This document shows positions 16,799 through 26,699 of a stretch of 64,000 nt of DNA, in pieces. Positions within the stretch are counted from its first letter, which is position 1; each line of letters begins with the position of its first letter. Location: positions 51,519 through 115,518 of the forward strand of contig JBGCGB010000022.1 in NCBI GenBank assembly GCA_045110335.1, given 5' to 3'. A program made the translations under genes and the position numbers. The notes below the pieces were generated by a model. That model was not told the origin of the DNA. It did no database searches and saw only the letters and a program-made list of their open reading frames with translations. This DNA is from CALBPI01 sp045110335 (GTDB taxonomy: Bacteria > Pseudomonadota > Gammaproteobacteria > Steroidobacterales > Woeseiaceae).

Positions 16799-18667
16799 TC
16801 AGCGACAAGAGAACTGACCGGCACTGCCATCTGTGCCTTCATGAGGCGAGCATGAATCCGGCCAACCGAGCGCGCGCCAATCATCGGCTATGCCATAGTG
16901 CTCCAATAACAGCGGAAATCTCGGGTCCGCCCGGAACGCATCAGAATTTGGTAATCGATACCACATGAAGTCTGCCGAGAATGTCTCGAAGAAATTCGGA
17001 CGCTCGTACAGAATCCTGAACGCACGATCAAATTCGCCTAGCTGGATATCTCGAAAAACGATGTACCAAGGACCGGCATTCTCAAAAAGTGCGACATTAT
17101 TTTTTCGCAACTCACGTGCCTCCTGCTTCATGGCCTCATCGCCGCCGAGCACACCCAACGCAAATTTTTCGGCATGCTCCAACGGGAAAAACGCATCAAC
17201 ACCAAAGCGTTCAACGTCTTCGGAATAATGCTGTAAGAATAACTCTACCGCTGCGTCTTTCTCGCCCAAGAACGCCAAGACGTAAGCTTGCTGAGAATTT
17301 TGCATATATCCCGACAATTGGTTGACCAAACCGAAGTATCGCTCGGCACCTTTGAGATCCCCGGTATTCAAACGATTGGACGCTAGATTCCACGCCTCAG
17401 CTCTAGATAGCGGTTCCAGCACAGCCGCCTTCTCCAACAGCGGACGCGCTTTATCGAAATAACCCAGGATTTGATACATGCCGCCCAACCAGCGCAACGT
17501 GAGTGCATTGTTTGGCTCTAGAGCACGTGCGCGTTCCAGTTCCTCAATAGCACCCTGGTAGTCTTGTTCTAGCGCGCTAGCCATCAGCAAGGCGTTTGCG
17601 GAATACGGCAACACCAAACTTGAATCAATGGTCTTGGCAGTTTCAATATACTCTCGCGCGCGCCGACTCGATTGCGCCAAATCAACATCAAGATAACCAC
17701 CACTGACGGCTTCCGCTTCGGCCAGCACCGCCCAGGCTTCGGCGAACTGCGGGTCGAGTTTTACCGCCTGTTTGAGGAGGCCGATTCCCTTTGGAATATT
17801 ATCACCGAGGCGCGCTCGCACATGCTCTCGGCCGCGCAAGAACAAGTCATAGGCATCGATGCTTTTGGTCATCTTGCTCGCCAATCGAACGCTATCGCTG
17901 ATGTTCAACACCAACTTCAACTCATCGGCCACTTGCCGAGAAATGTTCTCTTGAAGGTCGAAAATATTACTCAGCGAACCATCGTAAACCTCTGACCACA
18001 AATGAAAGCCATCATCGACTTTGATCAACTGCACGGTCACGCGCACTTGACCAGCTGCCTTGCGTACGGAGCCTTCGAGCACATGATCAACGCCTAATGA
18101 CTCACCAATCTGGCGTAGATCCTCTAGCTTGCCTTTGAACGCGAACGAGGAGGTACGCCCTGCTACCTTCAACTGTCTGACCTTAGCCAGCGCATTCAGA
18201 ATCTCTTCGGTAATCCCATCCGAAAAATACTCCTGCTCGGGATCGGAACTCATATTAACGAAGGGCAGTACAGCGATGGATTTGGGTGCAGTCGACAATA
18301 CGGTCTGCGCGTCTTGTCGTTGCAGCACGAACTTGTCGACCAGCAAGAATCCGACAGCGACCAATAGCGTCGCTATAATGATGGCATTGAGTTTTTTCCC
18401 GGTGTTCGGCGTAATCGACTGATTGCGATCAATGTCACTTTCTTTCTTGATACCTTCCGGTGTTAACTCGAACACCCAGGCCAAGAACAGCGTGACGGGC
18501 AGACCCAATGCCAGTAGCACTAGTATCGTTTGCATCACCCAGCTTGGCGCATTGAAACTATCCAGCACCAGATCAGCGACTTGGGCAACCAGCCAAGCGA
18601 CAACCAGGTAGGCTAGGCCAACCCGGAAGACGTTTCGACGCTTTAATTCTTCTATCAATGACATCAC
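16799..18667 (-). CDS. TolB-like/TPR membrane protein (paralogue A)
   Basis: 622 residues. A conserved N-terminal module (ELKRRNVFRVGLAYLVVAW) with two or three membrane helices is followed by a charged segment and a further helix (IIIATLLVAVGFLLVDKFVL). Then comes a FlgO/TolB-N-like domain (SIAVLPFVNMSSDPEQEYF, ITEEILNALAKV, VLEGSVRKAAGQVRVT) and a C-terminal TPR array. The architecture is that of adenylate-cyclase-associated TPR proteins, but there is no cyclase or DNA-binding domain. Role unknown; a scaffold or signalling function is inferred. A close paralogue lies at 27430-29697. Confidence 0.85.
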   Translation of the reverse strand: MMSLIEELKRRNVFRVGLAYLVVAWLVAQVADLVLDSFNAPSWVMQTILVLLALGLPVTLFLAWVFELTPEGIKKESDIDRNQSITPNTGKKLNAIIIATLLVAVGFLLVDKFVLQRQDAQTVLSTAPKSIAVLPFVNMSSDPEQEYFSDGITEEILNALAKVRQLKVAGRTSSFAFKGKLEDLRQIGESLGVDHVLEGSVRKAAGQVRVTVQLIKVDDGFHLWSEVYDGSLSNIFDLQENISRQVADELKLVLNISDSVRLASKMTKSIDAYDLFLRGREHVRARLGDNIPKGIGLLKQAVKLDPQFAEAWAVLAEAEAVSGGYLDVDLAQSSRRAREYIETAKTIDSSLVLPYSANALLMASALEQDYQGAIEELERARALEPNNALTLRWLGGMYQILGYFDKARPLLEKAAVLEPLSRAEAWNLASNRLNTGDLKGAERYFGLVNQLSGYMQNSQQAYVLAFLGEKDAAVELFLQHYSEDVERFGVDAFFPLEHAEKFALGVLGGDEAMKQEARELRKNNVALFENAGPWYIVFRDIQLGEFDRAFRILYERPNFFETFSADFMWYRLPNSDAFRADPRFPLLLEHYGIADDWRALGWPDSCSPHEGTDGSAGQFSCR

Positions 18668-18965
18668 TAGAATGATGAATGAATTATGGGTTGGTGTCGA
18701 TCAAACCCTTCTTCTCCTGCCCATCACACATCGCTTAGACGCGTCTCTCGCATGATTCGCGGATGAGCATCTCCGCGCCGCTGACCGTCATACTTTTGAT
18801 CGACCTCCGCATTCTGCTAATGTTTGTCAGACATTGTGTCAACAGCTTGACATTTCCATGCCCACCTATCTAGACGATTTGAATCTATGGGCCGCGAACA
18901 GGTACAACTAGGATCACACATAGAAGCAGGCATGGCATCGATCAATCTGGAGCGCATCACTTCTC
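18668..18965. other. Intergenic region between TPR and AraC genes
   Basis: 298 bp without a supportable gene. It contains a short palindrome TGTCAGACA (18825-18833) and a TTGACA shortly after it, which may belong to the promoter of the AraC gene. Confidence 0.4.
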
Positions 18966-19800
18966 ATGATTTTTAACACCCACGAGCCCCCCCTCACCTT
19001 ACGCTGACTTCGTCGAGAGCATTTTTCACTTCAAGGACTTTCAGCCGGATCATGCGATCGAACGGGTTGTTCCGACCGGTCACCTTTTCGTGTTATTCGA
19101 ACTGGATGGTATGCAGCGCACCACGTTTGACAGCCAGTCGCTAAAGCCGATTAGCACCTTCGAGAAAGCGTGGGTTTCCGGGCTCCACCATAACCACCTC
19201 ACGATTTCGGCCCACGAGAAATCCGAGATGTTTGTGATCCAATTCAAGGCTTATGGTGCACGGCCATTCCTGAGGCTGGATATGGATACGTTATCCAACC
19301 GGGTCGTAGCCGGTGATCAACTTTCTGGCATCGACTTGATCGACACCCGGGAACAGCTTCGAGCCGCATCGACCTCGGAAGACAAGTTTGCTGTAGCCGA
19401 CCAATGGCTAGCAGCGAACTTTGATCAAGCCTTCGCACCGCCCCACCCTTTAGTCGATGCAGCGACAACATTGCAAGAAGATCCCACGCGCCAATTGAGC
19501 GACCTGACCGAGACATTCGGTGGCTCACAGAAACACTTGATATCGCAGTTTAAGAAATTTATTGGCATCACACCCAAACAGTATCAACGCGTACTTCGCT
19601 TCAACAGTATCTTCGCTCAAATGCAAAGCGATCAGTTCTTGAGTTGGTCTGACATCGCCTATCAGTGCGGCTATGCCGACCAGTCTCACTTCATCCGTGA
19701 GTTCAAGGCATTCTCCGGGTTTATTCCTGAAGCGTTCCTGCAAGAAGGATTCAATGACGAGGAGCCCAACTTTTTCCCGCTCGACAGAGACGAAAAGTAG
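18966..19800 (+). CDS. AraC-family regulator, frameshift near N-terminus
   Basis: The intact part from GTG 19090 encodes 236 residues: an N-terminal sensing domain and a C-terminal AraC double HTH (SDIAYQCGYADQSHFIREFKAFSGFIPEAF). Family-like sequence clearly extends upstream (SPYADFVESIFHFKDF, VVPTGHLFVLFELDG), but that frame has no start codon. ATG 18966 opens MIFNTHEPP in another frame, which joins perfectly if one C is removed from the C7 run at 18987-18993. The cause may be a sequencing error, a real inactivating insertion, or slippage. Without it the protein would be about 277 residues. Confidence 0.8.
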
Positions 19801-19877
19801 CACTGGTTAATTTTCTTCTATGAGTGAGCCTCGCGAGCGTCTAGAGTGACTTCATAACAAAATGATGGAGAAGAACA

Positions 19878-20435
19878 ATGGCCACACCCGATGAGATGGC
19901 AGCGACGATGCTGCGTAACTTGCCCGAGAAAACCGGCAAGTCGCTAGCTGATTGGCACAAAGTCCTGAAGCGATCAAAACTCGAAAAGCATGGTGAGCTC
20001 ATCAAGTTGTTGAAGTCCGAGCATGGCGTCACGCATGGTTTCGCAAACCTGATCGTGGTCAAGTTCCGGGAAACCGGTTCAACTGATGCCGGCGATCTGG
20101 TCGCGAACCAATACGCGGGCGCGAAATCCGACTTAAAACCAATCTATGAGTCGCTCATTAAATCAGTCGCCGCATTCGGAAAAGATGTGGAGATCTCCCC
20201 AAAAAAAACCTATGTCAGTCTTCGACGAAAGAAGCAATTCGGACTCATCCAGCCATCTACAAAGACCCGCGTCGATGTGGGACTCAATCTCGGTAATGCA
20301 AAAACGACAAAGCGTCTTGAAAAGTCAGGCAGTTTCAATGCCATGGTCACTCATCGTGTACGCATGGAAAGCATTGACGATGTCGATGCACAATTGATCG
20401 GCTGGCTGAAAAAAGCCTATGAGGGTGCGAAATGA
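19878..20435 (+). CDS. DUF4287/DUF5655 protein
   Basis: 185 residues. The N-terminal DUF4287-like part has EKTGKSLADWHKVLKRSKLE and the C-terminal DUF5655-like part has KKTYVSLRRKKQFGLIQP. Soluble, Lys-rich and without signal peptide; function of either domain is unknown. GGAG lies before the ATG. Its stop overlaps the start of the following membrane protein (ATGA), so the pair is translationally coupled. Confidence 0.85.
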   Translation: MATPDEMAATMLRNLPEKTGKSLADWHKVLKRSKLEKHGELIKLLKSEHGVTHGFANLIVVKFRETGSTDAGDLVANQYAGAKSDLKPIYESLIKSVAAFGKDVEISPKKTYVSLRRKKQFGLIQPSTKTRVDVGLNLGNAKTTKRLEKSGSFNAMVTHRVRMESIDDVDAQLIGWLKKAYEGAK

Positions 20436-20857
20436 ACAGCACTGATAAAGTAAACCCGCCCAAGTGGTTTAAGCCGGTCGCTGTTCTTGCTATCGCGTGG
20501 AATACCATGGGGCTTGCCGCCTTTGCCCAGCAAATGACCATGGATACCGGCGCACTTCCCGAAGCACAACGCACTTTCTATGAGTCTGTGCCACTCTGGG
20601 CGACGGGCGCTTTCGCCATAGCAGTCATCTTCGGTACGCTGGGCTCCATCGCTTTATTGCTGAGGAAACGTTGGTCAGTTGTTGCTCTCGCATTGAGTGT
20701 CATCGGTGTCGTCGTTCAGATGTTGCATTCTCTTTTGCTAGGCGATGGTCTTGCCATTTTTGGCAATGCGGCTCTGGTCCTGCCTCTGACAACGCTCGCC
20801 GTCGGCGTCGCGTTATGGGTGCTGGCTGTTTCATCGGCTAAAAAGGCCTGGTTCTAA
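20432..20857 (+). CDS. Four-helix membrane protein, unknown
   Basis: 141 residues with four hydrophobic segments (about 18-33, 55-78, 82-105, 110-132) and a short polar N-terminus. It resembles small proteins sometimes labelled 'sugar transporter' without evidence. Translationally coupled to the DUF4287/DUF5655 gene. Confidence 0.75.
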   Translation: MNSTDKVNPPKWFKPVAVLAIAWNTMGLAAFAQQMTMDTGALPEAQRTFYESVPLWATGAFAIAVIFGTLGSIALLLRKRWSVVALALSVIGVVVQMLHSLLLGDGLAIFGNAALVLPLTTLAVGVALWVLAVSSAKKAWF

Positions 20858-21021
20858 TCCACTAACCATTCGAGCCAGTGCAGCGACACCGTATCGGCGA
20901 ATTGTCCTGCGGCCAAGAACCGTAGTCGGCGTATCGCCGCTCGGAAAGTGATTGACACCTTCAGTCGTTCACCGCAGTCTTCAGCGATGACTATGCAACT
21001 CCCAACGGGTTCGCCCTCGTT

Positions 21022-21609
21022 ATGTGGCTGAAGTTCACACTATTTGGCGCATTGTTAACGCTGGCATTACATGTCTTTGTGCTGATCCTTAATGGACAGG
21101 ACCCGATAGCCACGCCGATTAGTCAGCTCAGTCGCAACACGCTCGGTGAACTGCATACGTTAGGACTGATCGTATTCGGCCTTTCGCACATTACACTTGC
21201 GATCGCGTTGTCCGGACTTGACCGCGGCCGGCTATGGCCGATTGCCCGCGGTTTGCTGGTGAGCAGTGGCATTGGCCTAATGTATGTCGCCTACTACTTC
21301 GCCACGGTACCGGACGATACGCTTTTTGCACCTAATGCCAATGACCCACTATGGATCGTGGCCAGTTTGACCGGCGCAGCCATGGGCACACTGCAGCCTG
21401 GCTTCTCACGCCTCTCGCATCGGCTCGGTCTGTTTGGTGCCATTTGTTTGGGGATGTGGCTGTGGCTGGTACCCGTGATCCTGTTCGTGACTGATTCTTG
21501 GCTCGGCGCGTACGAGCGTATCGTTGGTACCGTCTATGTGGTTTGGGTCGCCGGTATCGCTTTGCATTTGATCATCAGTCGAAAGTCGCCAGAGACAGCT
21601 TCACGCTAA
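21022..21609 (+). CDS. DUF998 family membrane protein
   Basis: 195 residues with six predicted helices. It fits the DUF998 pattern (DPIATPISQLSRNTLGELHTLGLIVFGLSHI and the central cytosolic loop). Function unknown. Alone between two intergenic gaps, convergent with the histidine kinase gene. Confidence 0.75.
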   Translation: MWLKFTLFGALLTLALHVFVLILNGQDPIATPISQLSRNTLGELHTLGLIVFGLSHITLAIALSGLDRGRLWPIARGLLVSSGIGLMYVAYYFATVPDDTLFAPNANDPLWIVASLTGAAMGTLQPGFSRLSHRLGLFGAICLGMWLWLVPVILFVTDSWLGAYERIVGTVYVVWVAGIALHLIISRKSPETASR

Positions 21610-21696
21610 ACTGAAAACAGCTGGCACTTTAACCGTGGGAAACGTAACGAACAGAATACGACTAGGGCGACGGCTGGCCGCACGATAAGTAACTAG

Positions 21697-23487
21697 CTAG
21701 GCCACGCGGTCTTCTATGACAACATGCTTTCCAAGCGTTATCGTCGCGGTAAAAACCGAGCCTTCATTGAGCACGCTCTCCACTGCGATATCACCACCGA
21801 GCAACTGACAGTTCTGACGCGTAATCGTTAGACCGAGCCCCGTACCGCCAAACTCTCTCGTCGTCGTAGCATCGGCCTGGCCGAACGCAGTCATGACATG
21901 CTGCAGTTTGTTCTCGGGAATACCAATACCCGTATCCGCTACGCGAATGACTAGCTGTTCATTCCCCTGGAACCCCTCTCCATTTATGGATACCTCAAGT
22001 TCAACGCGTCCATGAGTCGTGAATTTTGCCGCGTTACTCAGCAAATTAATGATGATCTGGCGGAGCTTCGTCGAGTCAGTGGTTACCATCGAAGGCAGGT
22101 CTATCAACGTTACAACGAATTCATTTCCTTTCGATTCAACCAACGAACGAATCGTGTTCTCGGTTTGCTCTATGAACGCCTTGATCGAAAACTCCGAGAA
22201 ATCCAACTCCACCTGACCGGCTTCGATCTTCGACAAGTCCAACACGTCATTGATGAGCGCCAGCAAATGCTGCCCAGCATCCGCTATGTATCTGACATAC
22301 TCAGTTGTCTGCGAATCTGCCTGGTCCCTGGCGTCTTCGGTCAACAGCTCGCTAAAGCCAATAATCGCATTGAGTGGTGTTCTAAGTTCGTGAGACATCG
22401 TCGTCAAAAACTCGGACTTGGCCGTGTTGGCACCTTCGGCCATCTGTAGGGCATAAATCAATCGTTGCTCAGCCGCTTTTTCCTCGGACCGATCCCTTAA
22501 GATTGCTGCTAACAGAACCTCACCATCCGTCTTTACGCGCGTCACTGAGCGCCACAATGGGAATTCTTCGCCGTTGCGTCGTTTACCAATTGTCTCGCGC
22601 ATCAACACCTTGGACCCAAAACTCTGCGTACCCAACAGGGAAGAAAAAATATCTTGCGCTACGGTGTGCTGATCTTCAGCGACAAACTTCGTATAACTGG
22701 ATCCGATAAACTCATCAGCCGGATAGTCGAACACAGCGCAAGCTGCCGAATTTGCGCCAACAATAATGCCCTGATCGTTTAGCGTAATGATGCCAACATC
22801 CGCGCTTTCAACAACAGCTTCATAGCGGCTCTCGCTCACTTTCAATTGATCGCCAATACGCTTTTGCTCAGTGATATCGTTTGAGATGCCTAGCAAATAA
22901 ACTGGTGTTCCGTGCTCATCGCGAATCGATACTTTTCGCGTATAGAGATATCGCTTCGACCCATCTTTCCTGGTGATCTCCTCTTCACCGACATCGACTG
23001 GCTGCTCGCTAGCCAAAGCCTGACGATCGAGCTCGGTAAAATGATCCGCTTGTTCTTTTTCAAAAAAGTCGTAGTCGCATTTTCCGAGCAGGTCACTGTT
23101 AGCGAAACCGGTAATTTCTTCGAAGGCCTGATTCAAACTGACGAACCGAAGTTTCTCCGCATCTTTCACGAAGATCATCGCCGGTACATTATTGAGAATA
23201 CTGGTCAAAAAACCAGTGTGTTGATGCATTCGCACAATGTCGCTGTCCAGCGTTGGACCATAAACCTGCCGAAAAGCGAACACTAACGCTAACGTCAATC
23301 CGACGAATAATGCGAGCGGCAAGCCCGTCGCGGTCAACATCGATGGGAATGCATCCGCACTTGATACGGTCTGCAGCCGCTGAACCCCCCAGTAGGTTGT
23401 CCCACTGGCGGTCGCAGCCACAGCAGCAATCAACGCAACCAGGCGAGAAACCCCACTTCCCCGTATCGCTTGTTCAAGTTTTTTCAC
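21697..23487 (-). CDS. PAS-domain sensor histidine kinase (orphan)
   Basis: 596 residues. Two N-terminal membrane helices (about 15-34 and 51-72) flank a short periplasmic loop. PAS 1 spans about 90-210 and ends in a PAC motif, PAS 2 about 216-340. HisKA follows with H366 in MSHELRTPLNAI, then an HATPase_c domain with the N box (IINLLSNAAKFT), G1 (DTGIGIP) and G2 (GGTGLGL). No receiver domain is fused and no response regulator lies next to it, so its partner is elsewhere. Signal unknown. Confidence 0.92.
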   Translation of the reverse strand: MKKLEQAIRGSGVSRLVALIAAVAATASGTTYWGVQRLQTVSSADAFPSMLTATGLPLALFVGLTLALVFAFRQVYGPTLDSDIVRMHQHTGFLTSILNNVPAMIFVKDAEKLRFVSLNQAFEEITGFANSDLLGKCDYDFFEKEQADHFTELDRQALASEQPVDVGEEEITRKDGSKRYLYTRKVSIRDEHGTPVYLLGISNDITEQKRIGDQLKVSESRYEAVVESADVGIITLNDQGIIVGANSAACAVFDYPADEFIGSSYTKFVAEDQHTVAQDIFSSLLGTQSFGSKVLMRETIGKRRNGEEFPLWRSVTRVKTDGEVLLAAILRDRSEEKAAEQRLIYALQMAEGANTAKSEFLTTMSHELRTPLNAIIGFSELLTEDARDQADSQTTEYVRYIADAGQHLLALINDVLDLSKIEAGQVELDFSEFSIKAFIEQTENTIRSLVESKGNEFVVTLIDLPSMVTTDSTKLRQIIINLLSNAAKFTTHGRVELEVSINGEGFQGNEQLVIRVADTGIGIPENKLQHVMTAFGQADATTTREFGGTGLGLTITRQNCQLLGGDIAVESVLNEGSVFTATITLGKHVVIEDRVA

Positions 23488-23690
23488 TTAGCTTAGTGCT
23501 CATGACGCTTCCTACACTATTTGTTTAGCGGCCATCTCCATAGATGGTTTAGATTCAATTTCCCAGAGTTTCAGCAATCGAAAAGCATCGCCTGCAGTCG
23601 CCATGGTCCAGAGAGAGAGCCCTTAGGTAATTCACGGCATAGACCCGCGATGATCCGGCAATGTAAATAGGTGCCCGATTTGTGCGCGAC

Positions 23691-23709
23691 GCGGCCGTAA
23701 AGGCCGCGT
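23691..23709. promoter_or_regulatory. Inverted repeat upstream of ada
   Basis: CGCGGCC-GTAAA-GGCCGCG, a perfect 7-bp arm palindrome ending 11 bases before the chosen ada ATG. It could be an operator or an mRNA hairpin that limits access to the ribosome site. Confidence 0.45.
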
Positions 23710-23720
23710 ATAAAATACAG

Positions 23721-24797
23721 ATGGCACATAACGATATGACACCCAAAGCGATGTATCGCGCATTGCTTGACCGAAACCCCGATCACGATGGCCGGTGGTT
23801 TGTTGGCGTACGCACGACCGGCATTTTCTGCCGCTCAATTTGTCCCGCGCGAAAACCAAAGTTTTCTAACTGCGTGTTCTATAAGACCGCTGCACGATGT
23901 CTCAACGAAGGTTTCCGACCCTGCCAAAGGTGCCATCCGCTGAAACCTGCGGCCGAAGCCGATTCAGTGATCCACGATCTTCTCGGCAGGCTCCATCAAG
24001 ACCCCGGTTATCGATGGTCCGAGCAGGCGATTGTTGATCTGGGTTATGACCCGTCATCGGTAAGACGACGTTTTCAACGCCACTTCGGCATGACCTTCCT
24101 CGCACTCGCCCGTCAACACCGACTGGGCCGTGCGTTTACCACATTGGATAAAAAGGCCACCATTTTGGAAGCGCAGCTGGAAGCAGGCTTTGACTCCCCG
24201 AACGGATTCAGGCGCGCATTCGCACAACTCTTGGGTATCAAGCCCAATCAATTGCAGCAAGGGTCAGATCTGCGTGCCGATTGGATAGATTCGCCGCTCG
24301 GGCCTTTGGTCGCGGTTGGCGATTCAACGGGCGTGTCACTGCTTGAATTCGTAGACAGAAAAGCGCTTCCCAGCGAACTAAAGAAATTAGTTAATCGCTA
24401 CAACAATCGCGTTTGCATCGGTCGATTCCAACCGGTAGCGCAGCTGGCGGACGAGCTAGGCGGCTTCTTTGCGGGTAACCGCGAGTCCTTCCACACACCG
24501 TTGCATTTCAATGGCAGTGAGTTTTCTCAATCCGTCTGGCGGGCCCTACAAGATATCCCCGCCGGAGAAACGCGCAGCTATGCCGAGATCGCAGAATCGA
24601 TCGGTCGACGGAATGCCGTGCGGGCCGTTGCCCGCGCCAATGGTGCCAACCAACTAGCCATCGTCGTGCCCTGTCATCGCGTGATCGGCTCCGATGGCAA
24701 TTTGACCGGTTATGGCGGCGGACTCTGGCGAAAACAAAAACTCATCGAACTGGAACTGCGTTATCGCAACTCCACTCCACAAAAGGAACACTCATGA
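23721..24797 (+). CDS. ada: Ada: regulator / O6-methylguanine-DNA methyltransferase
   Basis: 358 residues from ATG 23721 (23736 also possible). Three modules: an N-terminal zinc domain with FCRSICPAR and FRPCQRC, the four Cys that in Escherichia coli Ada accept methyl groups from phosphotriesters; an AraC-like HTH (SVRRRFQRHFGMTFLALARQ); and a C-terminal methyltransferase with active-site VVPCHRVIGSDG. Repairs alkylated DNA and activates the adaptive response. The following gene overlaps its stop by 4 bp, suggesting co-expression after alkylation damage. Confidence 0.94.
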   Translation: MAHNDMTPKAMYRALLDRNPDHDGRWFVGVRTTGIFCRSICPARKPKFSNCVFYKTAARCLNEGFRPCQRCHPLKPAAEADSVIHDLLGRLHQDPGYRWSEQAIVDLGYDPSSVRRRFQRHFGMTFLALARQHRLGRAFTTLDKKATILEAQLEAGFDSPNGFRRAFAQLLGIKPNQLQQGSDLRADWIDSPLGPLVAVGDSTGVSLLEFVDRKALPSELKKLVNRYNNRVCIGRFQPVAQLADELGGFFAGNRESFHTPLHFNGSEFSQSVWRALQDIPAGETRSYAEIAESIGRRNAVRAVARANGANQLAIVVPCHRVIGSDGNLTGYGGGLWRKQKLIELELRYRNSTPQKEHS

Positions 24798-25558
24798 CAC
24801 ATATCGAGAAAGCCAAACACTTTTTTTCACTTCATCAAGCCGGCGACCCGCTTGTGTTGTACAACGTTTGGGATGCTGGTACAGCCGCAGCCGCGGCGCG
24901 GGCCGGCGCAAAAGCAATCGCCACGGGGAGCCATTCCGTCGCAGAAGCTCATGGCTATGCCGATGGCCAACACATTCCACTAAGCCTGCTACTCATGATT
25001 GCCGAACGCATTGTTTGCAGCACAATGCTGCCGGTCTCAATCGATTTCGAAGGCGGTTTCGCCAAAGACGATGAGACACTGGCATCGAATATCGAACGTC
25101 TGTTAGCGACTGGCGCGATCGGCGTTAATTTCGAAGATCAAGTGATTGGTAGCACCGACCTATACGCGCCGGAAACACAGGCCAGTAGAATCGCGACACT
25201 ACGTGGCGTTGCGGATCAACAGAGTGGCTCGCTGTTTATCAATGCACGCACGGACGTTTTCCTCAAAACGCCCGTGGACCGACACCATGAAGTCTTTGAA
25301 GATGCCATCCTCCGAGCGACGCACTACACAGCAGCCGGCGCCAGCGGTTTTTTTGCACCAGGACTGATCGATATCTCCCTGATCGAAAGACTCTGTTCAG
25401 CTGTTGAACTACCGGTGAACATCATGATGAAAGCAGGCGTCCCGACGATCGCCAGACTTGCAGCAGCCGGGGTTTCGCGCGTCAGTTACGGGCCCGGTCC
25501 GTATATCGAAGCGATCAGTACTTTCGAGCAACGAGCGAAAAAGGCCATGTATTCTTGA
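24794..25558 (+). CDS. Isocitrate lyase/PEP mutase superfamily enzyme
   Basis: 254 residues, TIM-barrel fold. Conserved acidic metal-binding segments are SIDFEGGF and GVNFEDQ. The KKCGH catalytic loop of isocitrate and methylisocitrate lyases is absent, so the phosphoenolpyruvate mutase / phosphonopyruvate hydrolase / oxaloacetate decarboxylase branch fits better. Substrate unknown. ATG overlaps the ada stop (ATGA). Confidence 0.85.
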   Translation: MTHIEKAKHFFSLHQAGDPLVLYNVWDAGTAAAAARAGAKAIATGSHSVAEAHGYADGQHIPLSLLLMIAERIVCSTMLPVSIDFEGGFAKDDETLASNIERLLATGAIGVNFEDQVIGSTDLYAPETQASRIATLRGVADQQSGSLFINARTDVFLKTPVDRHHEVFEDAILRATHYTAAGASGFFAPGLIDISLIERLCSAVELPVNIMMKAGVPTIARLAAAGVSRVSYGPGPYIEAISTFEQRAKKAMYS

Positions 25559-25667
25559 TGATTGCGACGTTTCGGGCGTCTGCCGCATCTAGTAGTAGAG
25601 CACGGTCGGTTGTTTGACCGCACCGCACTCCAAAGACCCATCTAGATAGTGCGCAAAGGAATCGTCA

Positions 25668-26699
25668 ATGAAGATAGCTACCTTGGGATTGATCTTGTGG
25701 CTAGGTTCAATACCAGCCATCAGCTTGGCTACACCCTCCTGTGACACACTGGGACCGTGCGTTATTGAAAACGGCATTGCGGTGCTGGGCGATGATGATG
25801 CGGCCAGGGTGTTGCTGTCTATTGCGCAAGAAAGCGCGATGCAGTTTCAACGATACATGGGCGTCCCCGTCCCTCCTGTTGCGATCGTTCCTGGCGGTTC
25901 AATATCACCAACGCTCAACACGAAACTGGCTGATGCCGGCTTTCAAACAACGTTGCCGTGGATATCTAATGCTGATAAGCAAAAACTACGAGCATCCAGC
26001 ATCGAAAAGCAGGTACGGGCGCAAACAGCGGGATTGCCGGAAGCACAGCGGCAAGCAATTCTTGCACAAGCGCTAGGGCAAGCTAGCAGCTCTAATGAAA
26101 CATCCGGCGCTGAAATGACCGCACAGGAACGGGGTGCGTTTGCCCATGAACTGGGGCATCTTTGGTTCAAGTCAGCCTTCTCATCAATCAACGAGCAACC
26201 CCGTCCCGCCGGACATGGATATGGCGGCTGGGCCCCCGACTGGCTCGACGAAATTGTCGCTATCCTGATGGAAAACGACGAGCTGAGATCTGGCCGCCGC
26301 AACAAATTTGCTAACGCTCGCAAAGAAACGTTGTACCCATTGCCGGACTTTCTAAGCATGGATCATCCAGCGCTCGCCTCCGCCACCGAACTAGCCAAAT
26401 CTTTCGGCAAATCAAACGGCACTAGCAGCCGGGCCATTGTCTTGACCGGTGACGAGGCCGAGGCTTTTCTGGCGACATCAAAAACAGGCGACCCGACGAT
26501 GTTCTACACCCAGGCGCAGGGGTTTATCGACTATCTCAGCGCTCGCACCGGAGACTCGACAATCTTCGCCGATATCGCTCGACATCTCGGTGCTGGTGGT
26601 GATTTCAAAGGTTGGTTAGCCAAGCACAAAGATATGCCGGACAGTGTCGATGCCCTCACCCAAGACTGGGAGCGTTGGTTGGATGCGCGTGTGAATTAG
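25668..26699 (+). CDS. Exported HExxH-motif protein, putative metalloprotease
   Basis: 343 residues. Signal peptide (MKIATLGLILWLGSIPAISLA, cut before TPSC). The motif HELGH (near residue 162) and the downstream helix WLDEIVAIL with Glu residues suggest a gluzincin-type zinc site, so a periplasmic or secreted metallopeptidase is plausible. Strong AAGGAA before the ATG. No named family recognised; the remainder is mixed alpha/beta with an Ala/Gln-rich central helix. Confidence 0.65.
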   Translation: MKIATLGLILWLGSIPAISLATPSCDTLGPCVIENGIAVLGDDDAARVLLSIAQESAMQFQRYMGVPVPPVAIVPGGSISPTLNTKLADAGFQTTLPWISNADKQKLRASSIEKQVRAQTAGLPEAQRQAILAQALGQASSSNETSGAEMTAQERGAFAHELGHLWFKSAFSSINEQPRPAGHGYGGWAPDWLDEIVAILMENDELRSGRRNKFANARKETLYPLPDFLSMDHPALASATELAKSFGKSNGTSSRAIVLTGDEAEAFLATSKTGDPTMFYTQAQGFIDYLSARTGDSTIFADIARHLGAGGDFKGWLAKHKDMPDSVDALTQDWERWLDARVN

